Origin: Cepaea nemoralis
Taxonomy: Eukaryota > Mollusca > Gastropoda > Stylommatophora > Helicidae
Direction: 5' to 3'
DNA: 64,000 nucleotides
NCBI GenBank assembly: GCA_014155875.1
Contig: JACEFZ010025058.1
Location: 3,207,001-3,271,000, forward strand
Positions 47,001 to 57,200 of the stretch are shown in pieces (the stretch's first letter is position 1; every line of letters starts with the position of its first letter). Position numbers and translations under genes: made by a program. The notes under the pieces were generated by a model that saw nothing but the letters and a program-made list of their open reading frames with translations, did no database searches and had not been told where the DNA came from.

Positions 47001-48120
47001 CAACACAGCATACATGTTATTTACACATAACACACATACCTGTTCTCTACACATAAAACAACATACCTGTTCTCTACACATAACACAACATACATGTTCT
47101 CTAGACATAACACAACATACATGTTCTCTACACACAACACAACATACATGATCTCTACTGATAACACACCATACACGTTCACTACTCATAACACAACATA
47201 CATGTTCTCTACAAACATCACATCATACATTTTCCCTACACGCAAGAATACATACATATTCTCTACACACATCACATTACACACATAACAACATACATAT
47301 TTTCTACACATAACACAACATACATGTTCCCTACTGATAACATAACATACATGTACTCTACACACAACACAACATGCTTCTTCTCTATACACAACACACC
47401 ACAGCTGTTCTCTACACACTACACAACATACATGTTCTCTACACATAACACAACATACATGTTCTCCACTGATAACACAACATATCTGTTCTCTATACAC
47501 AACACAACATACATGTTCTCTATACATAACACACTATATCTGTTCTCTACTGATAACACACCATATATGTTCTCTATACACAACACAGCATACATGTTCT
47601 CTACACATAACACAACATACATTTTTTCTACACATAACACAACATACATGTTCTCTAAACACAACACAGCATACATGTTCTCTACACAGCACAATGTACA
47701 TGTTCTTTACACATAACACAACATTCATGTTCTCTACACATAACACAACATACATGTTCTCTACTGATAACACACCATACATGTTCTCTACTGATAACAC
47801 AACATATATGTTCTTTGCACACAACACACCATACCTGTTCTCTACACACAACAGAACATACATGTTCTCTACACATAATACAACATACGTGTTCTCTACT
47901 GATAACACAGCATACATATTGTCAACTGAAAACACAACATACATGTTCTCTACACACAACACAACATACATGTTCTCTACTGATAACACACAATATATGT
48001 TCTCTACACACAACATGCATGTTCTCTACACACAACACACCATACATGTTCTCTGCTAATAACACAACATACATGCTCTCTACTGATTCACAACATACAT
48101 GTTCTCTATACAAGTACACA
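41093..48120 (+). repeat. 27-bp minisatellite, main array (~7 kb)
   Basis: About 260 units of acatacatgttctctacacacaacaca and variants. A higher-order layer is visible: the block cacatcacattacacacataacaacatac...ttccctactgataacataac recurs near 41,171, 42,157, 42,871, 43,612, 45,436 and 47,268. The block gctgataacacagcatacattttctctactggtaac recurs near 43,312, 44,135, 44,700 and 45,886, with related forms elsewhere. Long frames up to 662 codons on the minus strand and ~235 on the plus are consequences of the 27-bp period. A short (CA)n run lies at 46,184-46,204. Confidence 0.95.
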
Positions 48121-48189
48121 ACACTACTAAACTCCACTTTTGACTTCAAACTCTTCTGAAGTTGTACTATCAAACTTGATTATACCCTT

Positions 48190-48655
48190 CACACTCGTCC
48201 GTGTGGCATGATTCCACAATGGACAGACGAGTTGGCGGGCAACCGATCTACTTTAGTGTCTTGAACAGATCCTCACGACTGACTAAAACTAATGCCTTTG
48301 TAAGATCGATGAATTCAAAAAACAGTGATTGGTTCTTTTCACATTTGCTTGCATTTGTCGCAATGATAATATTATATCAATGGTAGACCGATTCCGTGGA
48401 AATCCACACTGTGCTTTGGCGTAGAATTAATCTCCCAGGGTTTGAAGTCTGCGCAGTACAGTCCTGGCAAATAGTTTCCAAACGATACACTAAAGTGAGA
48501 TACCCTTATAGTTGTTAAGTCGCTCCGATTCCCGTTGTTTTTGTACAGTGTTATGATGCTTGCATCTTTTAAATCCTGTGGGACTCCTGATAACCTCTAC
48601 TGGAATATCATTCTTACCTGAATCCTTGCCAGAATCAAGTCTATTAATAGCACAT
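48190..48655 (-). pseudogene. LINE reverse transcriptase fragment (fingers to palm)
   Basis: On the minus strand: RLDSGKDSGKNDIPVEV, then NNYKGISL, then QCGFPRNRSTIDII and TKALVLVSREDLFKTLK followed by a stop and IGCPP. These are the RT fingers, motif 2 and motif A neighbourhood of an endonuclease-RT LINE distinct from the others here. The motif A Asp block is damaged. The 5' edge fuses directly to the hAT transposase sequence at ~48,655, an apparent insertion junction. Confidence 0.75.
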
Positions 48656-49695
48656 AAGTAAGGAAGCTCCAACTGTATGTCTTCTTTGGCTGTATCAGCT
48701 TCTGCACTAAAAGGGGAACTGAGAATATTGAATTATGGCTCTAGGTTCTTGAAATCTTGGAATCTCCTTCCAAATTTTCCAGTCAATGCATCAATTTCGC
48801 GTTTACTTTTCAGTAATGTCACCAGAAATGGTTTCTTGTTTCAGCAAAGGGAAGTGACAACACCTTTTTCACTTGCTTGTCTGTAGAACAGTGAGAGTTT
48901 TGACTGAAATGATTTTACATGTACATACAATTCATGGGCCCCGAGGTTTGACATTCAGTTCATTTAACTTTTCAATAATTTCAATGGCGAACATAAAGTA
49001 TAAAGACCACTCTTTATTGACAATGTTAGTATTGAATTCACATTCAATGCTCTTCATCTCTAGGGACATCACAATTTCTTCTCTGAGGTCCAAGACTCGC
49101 CTCAACACCTTGCCGAGACTCAGCCATCGAACATTGGTGTGGTTCAGGACATCGGAATGTTCAGTTTCTAAATCGTCAAGTAATGCATTGAACTGTCTGT
49201 GATTAAGTTCTCTTGATCTGATGAGGTTGATGACACTGGCAACTGGATCAACAACATGCTTGATATTCAAAACAGTTTTACACAGACTTTCTAGATGGAT
49301 CACGCTGTGAAGTGATAATCTTGTGTGGTCGGGATATTCTTCTTCAATCTTATCACTTATCAACTTTACCAGACCTACATTTTTACCAGTCAAAGCACGA
49401 GCTCCGTCAGTTGTAAAACTTGCCATCTTGTTCCAAACCAGCCCAGTTCTTTCAATACAGTTAGTAACATCATTGAATATATCATAGCCTGTGGTTATGT
49501 GACTCAACACTCAATAACTCTTCAGTGAGTTTGAAAGAAGTGTTTATTTCACTTATAAATATCAATAATCGGGCAGTATCACGTACATCGGTACTCTCAT
49601 CCAATGCAAGAGAGTACCACCAAAATTGTTTACTTGCATCTTGAAGTTTATGCATCAAATTGTCACTGATCTTGTCAACACATCTGACCAATGTT
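48656..49695 (-). pseudogene. hAT transposase, GTF2IRD2/Charlie-like, partial
   Basis: Minus-strand blocks in order: ALDESTDVRDTARLLIFI (first catalytic Asp region), a frameshift near 49,500, then ASFTTDGARALTGKNVGLV (second Asp), LHSVIHLESLCKTV, NHRQFNALLDDLE, VRWLSLGKVL and WSLYFMFAIEIIEKLNELN. This is the RNase H-like transposase core with its inserted helical domain, as in the mammalian GTF2IRD2 C-terminus and Charlie elements. The BED finger and the dimerisation domain are absent, stops appear below 48,930, and a LINE fragment joins at 48,655. No TIRs found. A domesticated gene is unlikely given the breaks. Confidence 0.85.
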
Positions 49696-49721
49696 CTCCT
49701 TGATAAATAATGTTGTCAAAT

Positions 49722-49722
<1 letters not shown>

Positions 49723-49768
<46 letters not shown>
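49723..49768 (+). repeat. (GT)n microsatellite
   Basis: About 22 GT units between the hAT remnant and a LINE D fragment. Confidence 0.95.
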
Positions 49769-49771
<3 letters not shown>

Positions 49772-49784
49772 GACACATAAGAAA

Positions 49785-50440
49785 GTGAGTGCTGAAGAGC
49801 TATATAGAACCTGCTTTGCTGTATGGCTGTGAATGTTGGAATATAAATGAACAAATTAGGAAGAGATTGGAAACAACAGAGATGTGATTCCTTAGACGAA
49901 TGTTGCTTAAAGTCGCTTAAAAGTCGACAGGGTCGACTTCATTGCACCGGGTTTTTATCCCATATGGCTCGGTCTCTTTCCGCAGCACGGAAAGCGTCGC
50001 ACAAAGCACGAACTCCGTAGCTTTTAGCGACAACCCATGGGAGTCTCCGAAATATTTAACTCGTAAACCGTAGGACGCAGCCCGGAATCGAACCCACAAC
50101 CTTCGGCTCACGAGTCAAACGTCAAACGGCTTGACCACTTCGCCTGCGAATTCCTTGGACTGCCAAACTAACTAACAGCGAATGCCCTAAAGAGGCTAAC
50201 GAAACTAGAACATTATATACAACAATAAGAAAGAGACAAACAGCATTTTTTGGGTCATATGATGAGAAGAGAGGCGCTGGAGAACATCGTGACAACTGGA
50301 AAGATCGAGGGGAAGAGAGGCAGAGGCAGACGACGAGAAATAATGGATGGATTGCAATGGTAGCACGGAGGAATATCAACGGCAGATTTCATCCAGAAAA
50401 CCAAAGACCGAGATCTGTGGAGAGTCATAGCATTCGTGGC
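49785..50440 (+). pseudogene. LINE D 3' region, split by a SINE
   Basis: YIEPALLYGCECWN, LRRML to 49,912, then after the SINE the sequence resumes with IPWTAKLTN, TIRKRQTAFFGHMMRR, NIVTTGKIEGKRGRGRRR and the end of the C-terminal domain. Removing the SINE restores a continuous reading across the site. There are in-frame stops. It joins a minus-strand LINE B end directly at ~50,437. Confidence 0.8.
49913..50149 (-). mobile_element. SINE family 1 inserted in LINE D
   Basis: tRNA-like head on the minus strand: gcgaagtggtcaagccgtttgac (A-box region) and gggttcgattccggg (B-box). The body is shared with 37,068-37,305. The flanking LINE D codons join cleanly when it is removed (gaatgttgc + gaattcc), with an apparent duplication of only ~3 bp (TGC). 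Confidence 0.85.
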
Positions 50441-51072
50441 ATAAGCGCTCCGTCCCCATCCTCAGCAACCAGCGAAGAGATCCAACACTAATAGTACCAG
50501 TAGCAATCTGATTATATGTCCGTCTCGCCTTTCCTCTGAGCGTCGATCGTCAGCCAGATCCCCTCGTCACCCCTCGCTGTCGCATTCATGCCATACCATG
50601 GTGATCCATTTGCGCCTCCGAGGTGTACACGTGCTCCCTCAAGGCCGCAACCACGTATGCTTTATCATGCATCAATACTCCACCATGTTTTGCAGAGCAG
50701 CCAATCTGTCCGCCTGTTCATTCCCAGCACACCGGCATGCCCCGGAGAAAAGATCCAGACGATGCTTGTCACCCGTGACTTCTGAAGCGAAGCAAGTCAC
50801 TCTGCACGAAGCTTGCCTGTCCTCTCCCTACTCAGCATGCTTTCTGAGTCGGTTACAATCACAATGTGTGTGTGTGTGTATCGTATTCTCCATCCAATGG
50901 AAAGATGCATTGACCGCCTCCACCTCCATTCTTAAGTTAGAAGTTGTGGTATTATATGCCAAGCTCTCCTGCATAACCGTCGAACATTAGCTTTTGCTAA
51001 GATCCCCCAGGCACTTCTCCTGCCTCTCAACACCGAACCATCTGTGTATATAATCATATCACCCGGGCGAGC
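50441..51072 (-). mobile_element. LINE B, 3' portion (RNase H and C-terminus)
   Basis: Downstream part of the LINE B copy whose upstream part is at 54,874-55,393; LINE A sits between. The minus strand reads cgcccgggtgatatgattata (RNase H TDGS region), LGV.YNTTTSNLRMEVEAVNASF-type sequence, and the conserved C-terminal tail. It is cut at gcgcttat, so the (ATCA)n tail is lost. Compare the plus-strand copy at 61,274-62,046. Confidence 0.8.
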
Positions 51073-51317
51073 ATTAGTTAGTTAGTTAGTCGAGAGATAA
51101 TCCTCATTGCACACCGAACCATTCAGTCCATAAGTGCTCGGATCCACTCCTCAGCAAATCCCGCAGCGTGTAGCTGCTCACGACACCAGTTCTGTGTTGG
51201 TTAATCAATCTTCTTTGGCTTCCTGCGTAGTGTTCTTGTTGGGCAACGCCTCTTTTAATTTGCTAGTTCTCGCAGTCTGACAATGGTTGTAGATTCACAG
51301 TCATTGCTTGGTTCTCG

Positions 51318-51881
51318 CTACAGTCTTACTTCTCGCAGAGCATTCAGAATGTCAGCCTGGTCCATATCGCGTCCGCCCTCCACAGTAGCCTTACCTGCGA
51401 GCTTGTCAGCCCGCTCATTTTCTTGTACTCCCGCATGCCCTGGCACGAAGATAAAACTAATTTTTGCCAGATGAGACCGCTCCAGAGACAGCAACCACTC
51501 TCTTCGGATCCACCCCATCTCTATCTTCTTGAGCATACTCATTGAGTCGCTATGGAAACATGCCCTAGTGAATGTCTGTGTCTCGAGCCATATTATTGCT
51601 TTACTTACTGCCATGACTTCCATAGTCTGGCTACTTGTGTTCTCATCAAAAGCACCAGAGTCCTCCTTCACAGTTCTGCTTCCGGCCTGCGCAGTAAAAG
51701 CCCATGAGCTTCTCACATGTCGGACGACCGACCCATCTATGTATATGACAGCATCACCGTCTAAGGAATTCTTGAAAATCAAAGCTTGTACTTCCGCCTC
51801 CACAGCAGCCGGATTTTCTTGTCTGCATTTTCTGTCTAGTTGGATGCAGACTGAAAGAGACGTACAGAAATCTGTTGGCAC
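51318..51881 (-). pseudogene. LINE A RNase H domain
   Basis: AVIYIDGSVVRH (Asp; Ile replaces the usual Thr), QTMEVMAVSKA (Glu), FHSDSMSM (Asp), VPGHAGVQENERADKLAG (His, Asp). All catalytic residues remain. About 90% like residues 230-420 of the 6,818-8,236 frame by eye. It is out of frame with the RT upstream and stops at 51,318, well before the family's C-terminus, through a frameshift. Confidence 0.85.
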
Positions 51882-52418
51882 TTGTACCCACTCATCGCCA
51901 GGTTTTAAGTCCTAAAGTGAGCATACCTGTTGAAGAATGTCCTATCCACGACCTTCCTCTTTTTAACCTACTGCCCTTCACCTTATTAATTTCATTATGC
52001 AGAGGATGTTGTATGTTTGCGTTAACTCTGAGCTAGGCACGTGCTCTGCAAATTTGTTTTGTCTTCAATAGTTGGAAAATCAAAAAGCTAGCGCATCGCC
52101 CTGCATGCTGTATCTCTTGTACATCCAAGAATAATGCGCATGGCTTCGTTCTGTATCCTTTCCATCCTTTCTATCTGCTTATGGCTGAGAGTCAGGATAG
52201 CCATCGCATACTCAAAAACAGACATGACCAGCCCTTCGTAAAGAAGACAGATGGCGCTGCTCACAGTTTGCTGCCGCCATCACCGGCATCACAGCCAAAC
52301 CCCGCTTGGCCTTTGTTATCACCTGGTCTATGTGCTTGTTATAAGCAAGACTTCGATCAAAACGTATCCCCAGGATAGTTCATTGCCTGCGTTCTTTCCA
52401 CAGTCTCTGAACACAGCT

Positions 52419-53606
52419 TTACAGTGGTGTTGGAGTGTTGACAATATGATTATTCAAAGAGAACCATGTCACTGTTGCCTTTGTTGGGTTGACCATTGCC
52501 CCAGCTTCAACACACCAAGTACTTATGCGATTGAGTTCGGTTTGTAGTTCCGCAGCAGCCTGATCTCTATCCTTACCCTGACGATACTCTAAAACATCAT
52601 CGGCATATGACAATGTCCTCCCTGGTCCCGTGATCTGCTCGCTGGTGATTCTCACAGTGTAGGCGTTGAACAGCACTGGAGATAATGGTGATCCCTGTGG
52701 TAGGCCAGGATATATTGTTGTTGGTTCTGAAGTCCAACTGCCACATCTAAAAACTACTTTCCGTTGGAAGAGGGCTGCAGCGATCCAACTCAGGAGGAAA
52801 GGACTTATCTTGAGTTCAAGAAGCTGAAGCATTAAAAAATCCAATGGTACTCTGTTGTACGCGTCCTCAAGATCAATCGCTGCCGCAAAGGTTTCAACGC
52901 CTGAGTGGAAACCTTCATAGACGTCATGGGCAAAAACTGCTGCATTGGTCCAGGTTTCTCTTTTTGGACGGTACCCTCCCAGGGTAGGTGGGAAAACACC
53001 TTGCCTCTCTAGCTGGCTTGATATTTTTCTGGCAATTAACTTCTCCAGCAGCTTGCCTATTGTATTCTGCATGGTTATTACTCGATATCCCTGAATTTTT
53101 GTGTGGTCTTTGCCAGGCTTCGGCAAGGGAACCAGATAGCTGTGTAACCACTCCTCCTTGATGCTAGCACTCCCTATACTGTTGTTGTATATGTCTGCTA
53201 GTTTCTCTAGCTCGTTGTCGGTACACCTACTGATGTCGTCGTATCTTATGCCATCTGGCCCTGGAGCGCTGTTTTTTGATCGTCGAAGCACAGCCTTGAT
53301 TTCTTTCACTGTCACTGTGTCTTCATCCGAAATGTTCTGGGCCTTGCACCTGTCTGAAGTGACCTCCTTGGCAAGATTTCGGCCTCTCATGTCTGTCTGG
53401 TTGCTCTGCTCTAGATAGCGTTCGAATAGGGCTTTGCCTTTGTTCTCGTCAGTCCTCTGCCAGATGAGGTCAGCACCTTGGAAGTCAGAAATTCTCTTAT
53501 TCTTGACTACCCCGCTCATGCTTTTATGTAGTCGCCAGAACAATTTCAGTGACTTGTCTGTGTTAACTCTTTGACACATCTCTGCCCATTTTTCACTTTT
53601 AACCAC
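52419..53606 (-). CDS. LINE A reverse transcriptase, uninterrupted 395-codon frame
   Basis: Complete fingers and palm of a non-LTR reverse transcriptase: SKNSAPGPDGIRYDD (~residue 112), LVPLPKPGKD and YRVITMQNTIGKLLEKL (motif 2 region), AAIDLEDAYNRVP (motif A Asp, ~243), PGLPQGSPLSPVLFNAY (motif B), LSYADDVLEY (motif C YADD), then the thumb start MVNPTKATVTWFSLNNHIVN, where the 6.8-kb copy begins. No stop and no damaged motif in this part. It would copy LINE RNA onto nicked target DNA. Downstream, 51,900-52,419 is frameshifted, so the whole polyprotein is not open. Confidence 0.9.
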   Translation of the reverse strand: MVKSEKWAEMCQRVNTDKSLKLFWRLHKSMSGVVKNKRISDFQGADLIWQRTDENKGKALFERYLEQSNQTDMRGRNLAKEVTSDRCKAQNISDEDTVTVKEIKAVLRRSKNSAPGPDGIRYDDISRCTDNELEKLADIYNNSIGSASIKEEWLHSYLVPLPKPGKDHTKIQGYRVITMQNTIGKLLEKLIARKISSQLERQGVFPPTLGGYRPKRETWTNAAVFAHDVYEGFHSGVETFAAAIDLEDAYNRVPLDFLMLQLLELKISPFLLSWIAAALFQRKVVFRCGSWTSEPTTIYPGLPQGSPLSPVLFNAYTVRITSEQITGPGRTLSYADDVLEYRQGKDRDQAAAELQTELNRISTWCVEAGAMVNPTKATVTWFSLNNHIVNTPTPL

Positions 53607-53821
53607 CGTAACCAGTTTTTTGCGCGCATTTCTCTTTCTAAGTGCGTGCAGGGACTGGGCTGGGCAGCTCTGTTCTTCTTGGCGGTTTGCAATTTCCTTA
53701 CAGCACTACGCTTATCCATCCAGGCCTTCTCCACCTCACAATTCCACCAAGGTGGCTGCTCCCAGCTTTTTTTCCTGCCCTGAAGCTTTCTGTGCTTCTC
53801 GCGCCTTATTACACTCACCAC
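53546..53821 (-). pseudogene. LINE A endonuclease-RT linker
   Basis: 91-codon frame with KSWEQPPWWNCEVEKAWMDK and a run of basic helices. The WW.N.EVE motif is usual just before the RT domain in RNase H-bearing LINEs of the I group. It links the endonuclease at 53,815 to the RT frame starting at 53,606. Confidence 0.75.
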
Positions 53822-54620
53822 ATCTTGCCCTGTACTGTCATACTGGAAAGTCTTGACCGTTGACTTGTGCTGTCTGGTTCTGCTTTCTCAACCAATATGC
53901 TGCAAGGGTGGTGGTCGCTGTCGTGGTACCCTAGGACACCCCATCTACACACTGTAGTGAGTGAAGGAGAAACCAGCGCCAGGTCAATAACACTGTCCTC
54001 ATCACCTGGGCGGCTAGCTGTCCTGGTGACCCAGCCACTGTTGATACAAACCAGGTCAATGGTTTTAAGTGCAGTCTCGAGCCCCTCCCCCCTGTGCGTT
54101 GGATGAAATGTTTCCCCATGATCTGCATTTAGCGTTGAAATCGCCACAGAAAATAACATTTCTCTCGTGACCTATTATGTTACTTAAGCATTGCCACTTC
54201 TGGACGTCCATACTCGCGTTACCGGCATAAACATTCACCAACACGAATGGTAGACCGGATTGAACTCTAACCGCTTGTATTTGTATATCGTCATTTTCCC
54301 AACTGGACATGTCTAGCTCTGAAGCCACCAAACACTTGCGAATGAGAATCGCCTGTTGTAGAAACATTGGAAGCCGGCTATTTGGAGTAACTGGTCACCC
54401 AGTCTCGTCTCCTGTAGCGCAACAATGTCGTTCCTAAATACCAGGTTTTCTAGAATAGGTCCCCATTGTTTTACGCTGGCACAGTTCCAGTATAGAATAC
54501 GTGTATACCTGAGGCCCAGACGGTCACACTTCAGTCTAAAACGCCTCAACCCACCTCGCATTCCATGTCGTTTGCGCCTACCACGCTGGCCGCGTCGTCT
54601 TGTTTTGTTGACCGCCATCG
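53815..54620 (-). pseudogene. LINE A endonuclease domain, frameshifted
   Basis: Starts with a very basic N-terminus (MAVNKTRRRGQRGRRKR at ~54,620). Then ILYWNCASV (catalytic Asn), VALQETRLG (catalytic Glu), a frameshift near 54,350, VLVNVYAGN and FCGDFNAKCRSWG, another shift near 54,140, SVIDLALVSP and YHDSDHHPCSI (catalytic Asp-His). All main motifs of an apurinic-type endonuclease are there, but in three frames. The domain nicks chromosomal DNA to prime reverse transcription. Dead as read, unless the two shifts are sequencing errors. Confidence 0.85.
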
Positions 54621-54873
54621 CTATGGAACACACCAAATGTTCTGCTATGTTGAATAGACCAAACACCACAGAACACACACGCTACGAAAATATACTCAAG
54701 GATTGCTTCGCACAATGCACGAACTCCGTTGCATCAGCTCAGATCTTGAGAAGAAACCCCTGGTTTCACATCCTGATACAAATTTTATACGCAAGAGATG
54801 AAAATATCCATCTTCTGCGCTAAAAATAGCGACGATTACAAACCGCACAACCGTCCACCGCCATCTTGACCGG

Positions 54874-55393
54874 ATTATCCTGAATAAGTTGCTGGATTTC
54901 CACTTCCGTGGCCCCTGATGGCCACTCCCTACACTCCCGGCTCAATTGATTATAAATCTGCAAAAGTCTGACTGCTCCGCTGGCACTCTGTCCCACTCCT
55001 CTCCACGCCTAATGTTCTCCAAGATGCACACCTGTCTGATCGTATCCTCCGCCTGAGCCATCCATGATTTACCTCTTATCAGTCGCTGACCCTTAACTGC
55101 GTCCAGCGCCTCATGCAACGGGTGATCTGTGTCAGCAACTACTCTGAGGTATGCCGTCTTCTGCATCACCTTGAGCCTACCAGCAACAGTCGGCAAACCA
55201 AATATGTAACGCATACACACTACTGGGGTGTCTCTGGTGCATCTCAGAATGACCCGCATAGCTTCGTTCTGTATGCGCTCTAATGTCACCATCTGACTCT
55301 TTGAGACAGTGAGCAGTCCTAGTCCATAATCAATCACTGAGAGGATCAAGTGCTGGTATAGTGTGAAAAGCATTCTCTGCTCTGTGTCCATGC
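54874..55393 (-). pseudogene. LINE B, upstream portion (RT thumb/connection)
   Basis: 149-codon frame at 54,942-55,391: MLFTLYQHLILSVIDYGLG, LERIQNEAMRVILRCTRD, MRYIFGLPTVAGRLK, IRGKSWMAQAEDTIRQV and VPAEQSDF. It matches the connection region of the LINE A frame at 6,818 block by block. The frame breaks near 54,940, and the copy is interrupted by LINE A at 54,873. 5' truncated at ~55,393. Confidence 0.85.
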
Positions 55394-55689
55394 AGCCATA
55401 GTTTTCTAAACCTTAGTGATGGTTGTGGAGACGGCTACATCACAGCAGTCTGTCCCAAATACACATGTGCTGGGGTCAGATGAAAGGCTCAGATATCGCT
55501 TTGCTATAAGCAGACAGAACACAAACATCCTTTCAAAGCACAGATCAGAAGGAACAACCCCAGTGTTTAGAGGCGATAACAATATGTACTTTAGTAACAT
55601 ACAGAATTATAGTCTTAAATATAATAACTTTGAAGTTGTGCATTATTGTGAGTGTCGTCTCCATTTTGGTTCGGGAATGGTGTTTGTGT

Positions 55690-56730
55690 GTCCACTCGTA
55701 AATGTCTTATCGGTTTGGTCAACATTTTTATTACTTTTGCTAACAAATTTTCTTACTTTTTATAAGTTTGGTCGAGGTATTTATAAGTTTAGTTGGAATA
55801 TTTTCTTACTTTTGGTTACGATTTTCAAATAGTTTGGCTAACAATTTTTTCCCTCTTTAAAAACAAAAAAAAATAAGTATTGTTGATATATTTCTTGATT
55901 TTGCCAACAAGATTTCCTGTTTTAGCTATCATATTTTTTTATTTGAATGTTGAAGTGATACATATAACCTGTACTTTTGTCTGGATGTGAAACACGGCAA
56001 TGAGCAGACACATTGAAATTAAAAAAAAAACATTGGACTTGGAAATGTGTTTCTGTTGAAAGATGCAAAGACCCCTATTGACAGACCAAGGAATTAATGA
56101 AGGTGTAAATGCCTAATTTGAGACGCAATAACTTCGCTGGTTAGGACAGTTCATGACATTTCATGTTCTATGAGACGCCTAAGGTTAAACCGGGGCAGCT
56201 TTTGTTCATGTATAATATTATGCAGGTGATAAAATGCGTCAAACAGGAGTCGGTTATGACCCGCTAGCTGTTGAGTAAAAGGTACGCCTTCCCCGATTGG
56301 CATCGTTGCTCACATCTCTCCTCTATGTCTATGAGAAAGGCTTAGTCGGACACTGTGCTGAACGGGATATAGTTGCATATACTATATTCGAAATATTAAT
56401 TGTATTGTATTGATGCTTTGGTAGTAGTAGTTTCATGTATTTTGGTGATATTTGATGACCCTAGGACGACACGGACATAGAAAAGCGAAAGAAGGGACAC
56501 CCTTTTAAACTTCCGACGCCCTGTTGACGCGGGAGCAAAGTCACTCCCGTACATGGTGGTCATCGCGAGTTAGGTCCCCTTGTTTGACAGCCAACAGAAC
56601 ACCGTACCCTTATACATGTGACAGGATGCAAGGATGTAACCATTGTTCACTTTTCACGGATGTATCTTTATGGTTGTAACCGGAAGCAACGACCCCTTTG
56701 ACCGGTTGTAGCCATTACCCATATGCCTTG
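55690..56730 (+). repeat. Interspersed repeat, copy 2 (partner at 5.6 kb)
   Basis: Begins with one or two diverged units of the AT satellite (ttttcttactttttataagtttggtcgag), then the decayed LINE D thumb fragment (IEPVLLSG-like, ~55,945-56,070), then the same non-coding sequence as 5,737-6,420. Its presence without an inverted partner shows the unduplicated form of the 5.7-kb palindrome's right end. Confidence 0.7.
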
Positions 56731-56764
56731 GATGTACGCCGTCACACAGTCCGAGGCCGAGGAT

Positions 56765-57200
56765 TTTATCGCTAACACAGCACCAATGGTACGACGATAG
56801 TGTTTAAGTCTCATACACTACATATAATGGTAACCACTATTATAATAAACAGTCGACTACTTTACAATAGACATATAACGAATATATCCTAGGTCTTCTG
56901 ACGACCGAAGGCGCAATTATGGGTTGAATTTGCCGGTGGTAGACCTCCTATGTTCTATACAAAACCATTTGACTTGCTGTTTATCGTCACATTACCAGAT
57001 GACTATGATTGTATCACTTAGCACATCGCCATTGGTATGATGCTAGTGTTTACGTTCCTATCACTACAGATAATAATAACAGATATTGTAATAAATAATT
57101 CGTCACTTTTCATTAGATATATAATGGAAAACCTAATGGCTTCTGACGATCGGATTCTCAAGTATGAGTCGAAGTTGTCGATGTCCTCCTAACCCGTGCC
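56765..57200 (+). repeat. Interspersed repeat, two diverged copies in tandem order
   Basis: 56,784-56,955 and 57,020-57,195 both align to 9,500-9,665 (acgacgatagtgtttaag; agacatataa; cttctgacgaccga; gtagacctcc). Non-coding. Confidence 0.6.

Larger units (their letters stand above)
51077..54873 (-). mobile_element. LINE A, full-length-sized (3.8 kb), nested in LINE B
   Basis: 5' end at 54,873 (CCGGTCAAGATGGCGGTGGACGG on the minus strand), 3' end a (CTAA)n tail at 51,077-51,092. ATTA occurs at both edges (54,874-54,877 and 51,073-51,076), probably a short TSD. Across the gap LINE B continues aggataat | gctcgcccgggtgat as in the uninterrupted copy at 61,335. Order from the 5' end: a 14-codon upstream ORF, basic N-terminus, endonuclease, linker, RT, RNase H. 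Frames are broken in the endonuclease and between RT and RNase H. Confidence 0.9.

Noticed and set aside
41093..48120. CRISPR-like array
   Set aside because: Units are contiguous with no unique spacers, in a eukaryotic repeat context.
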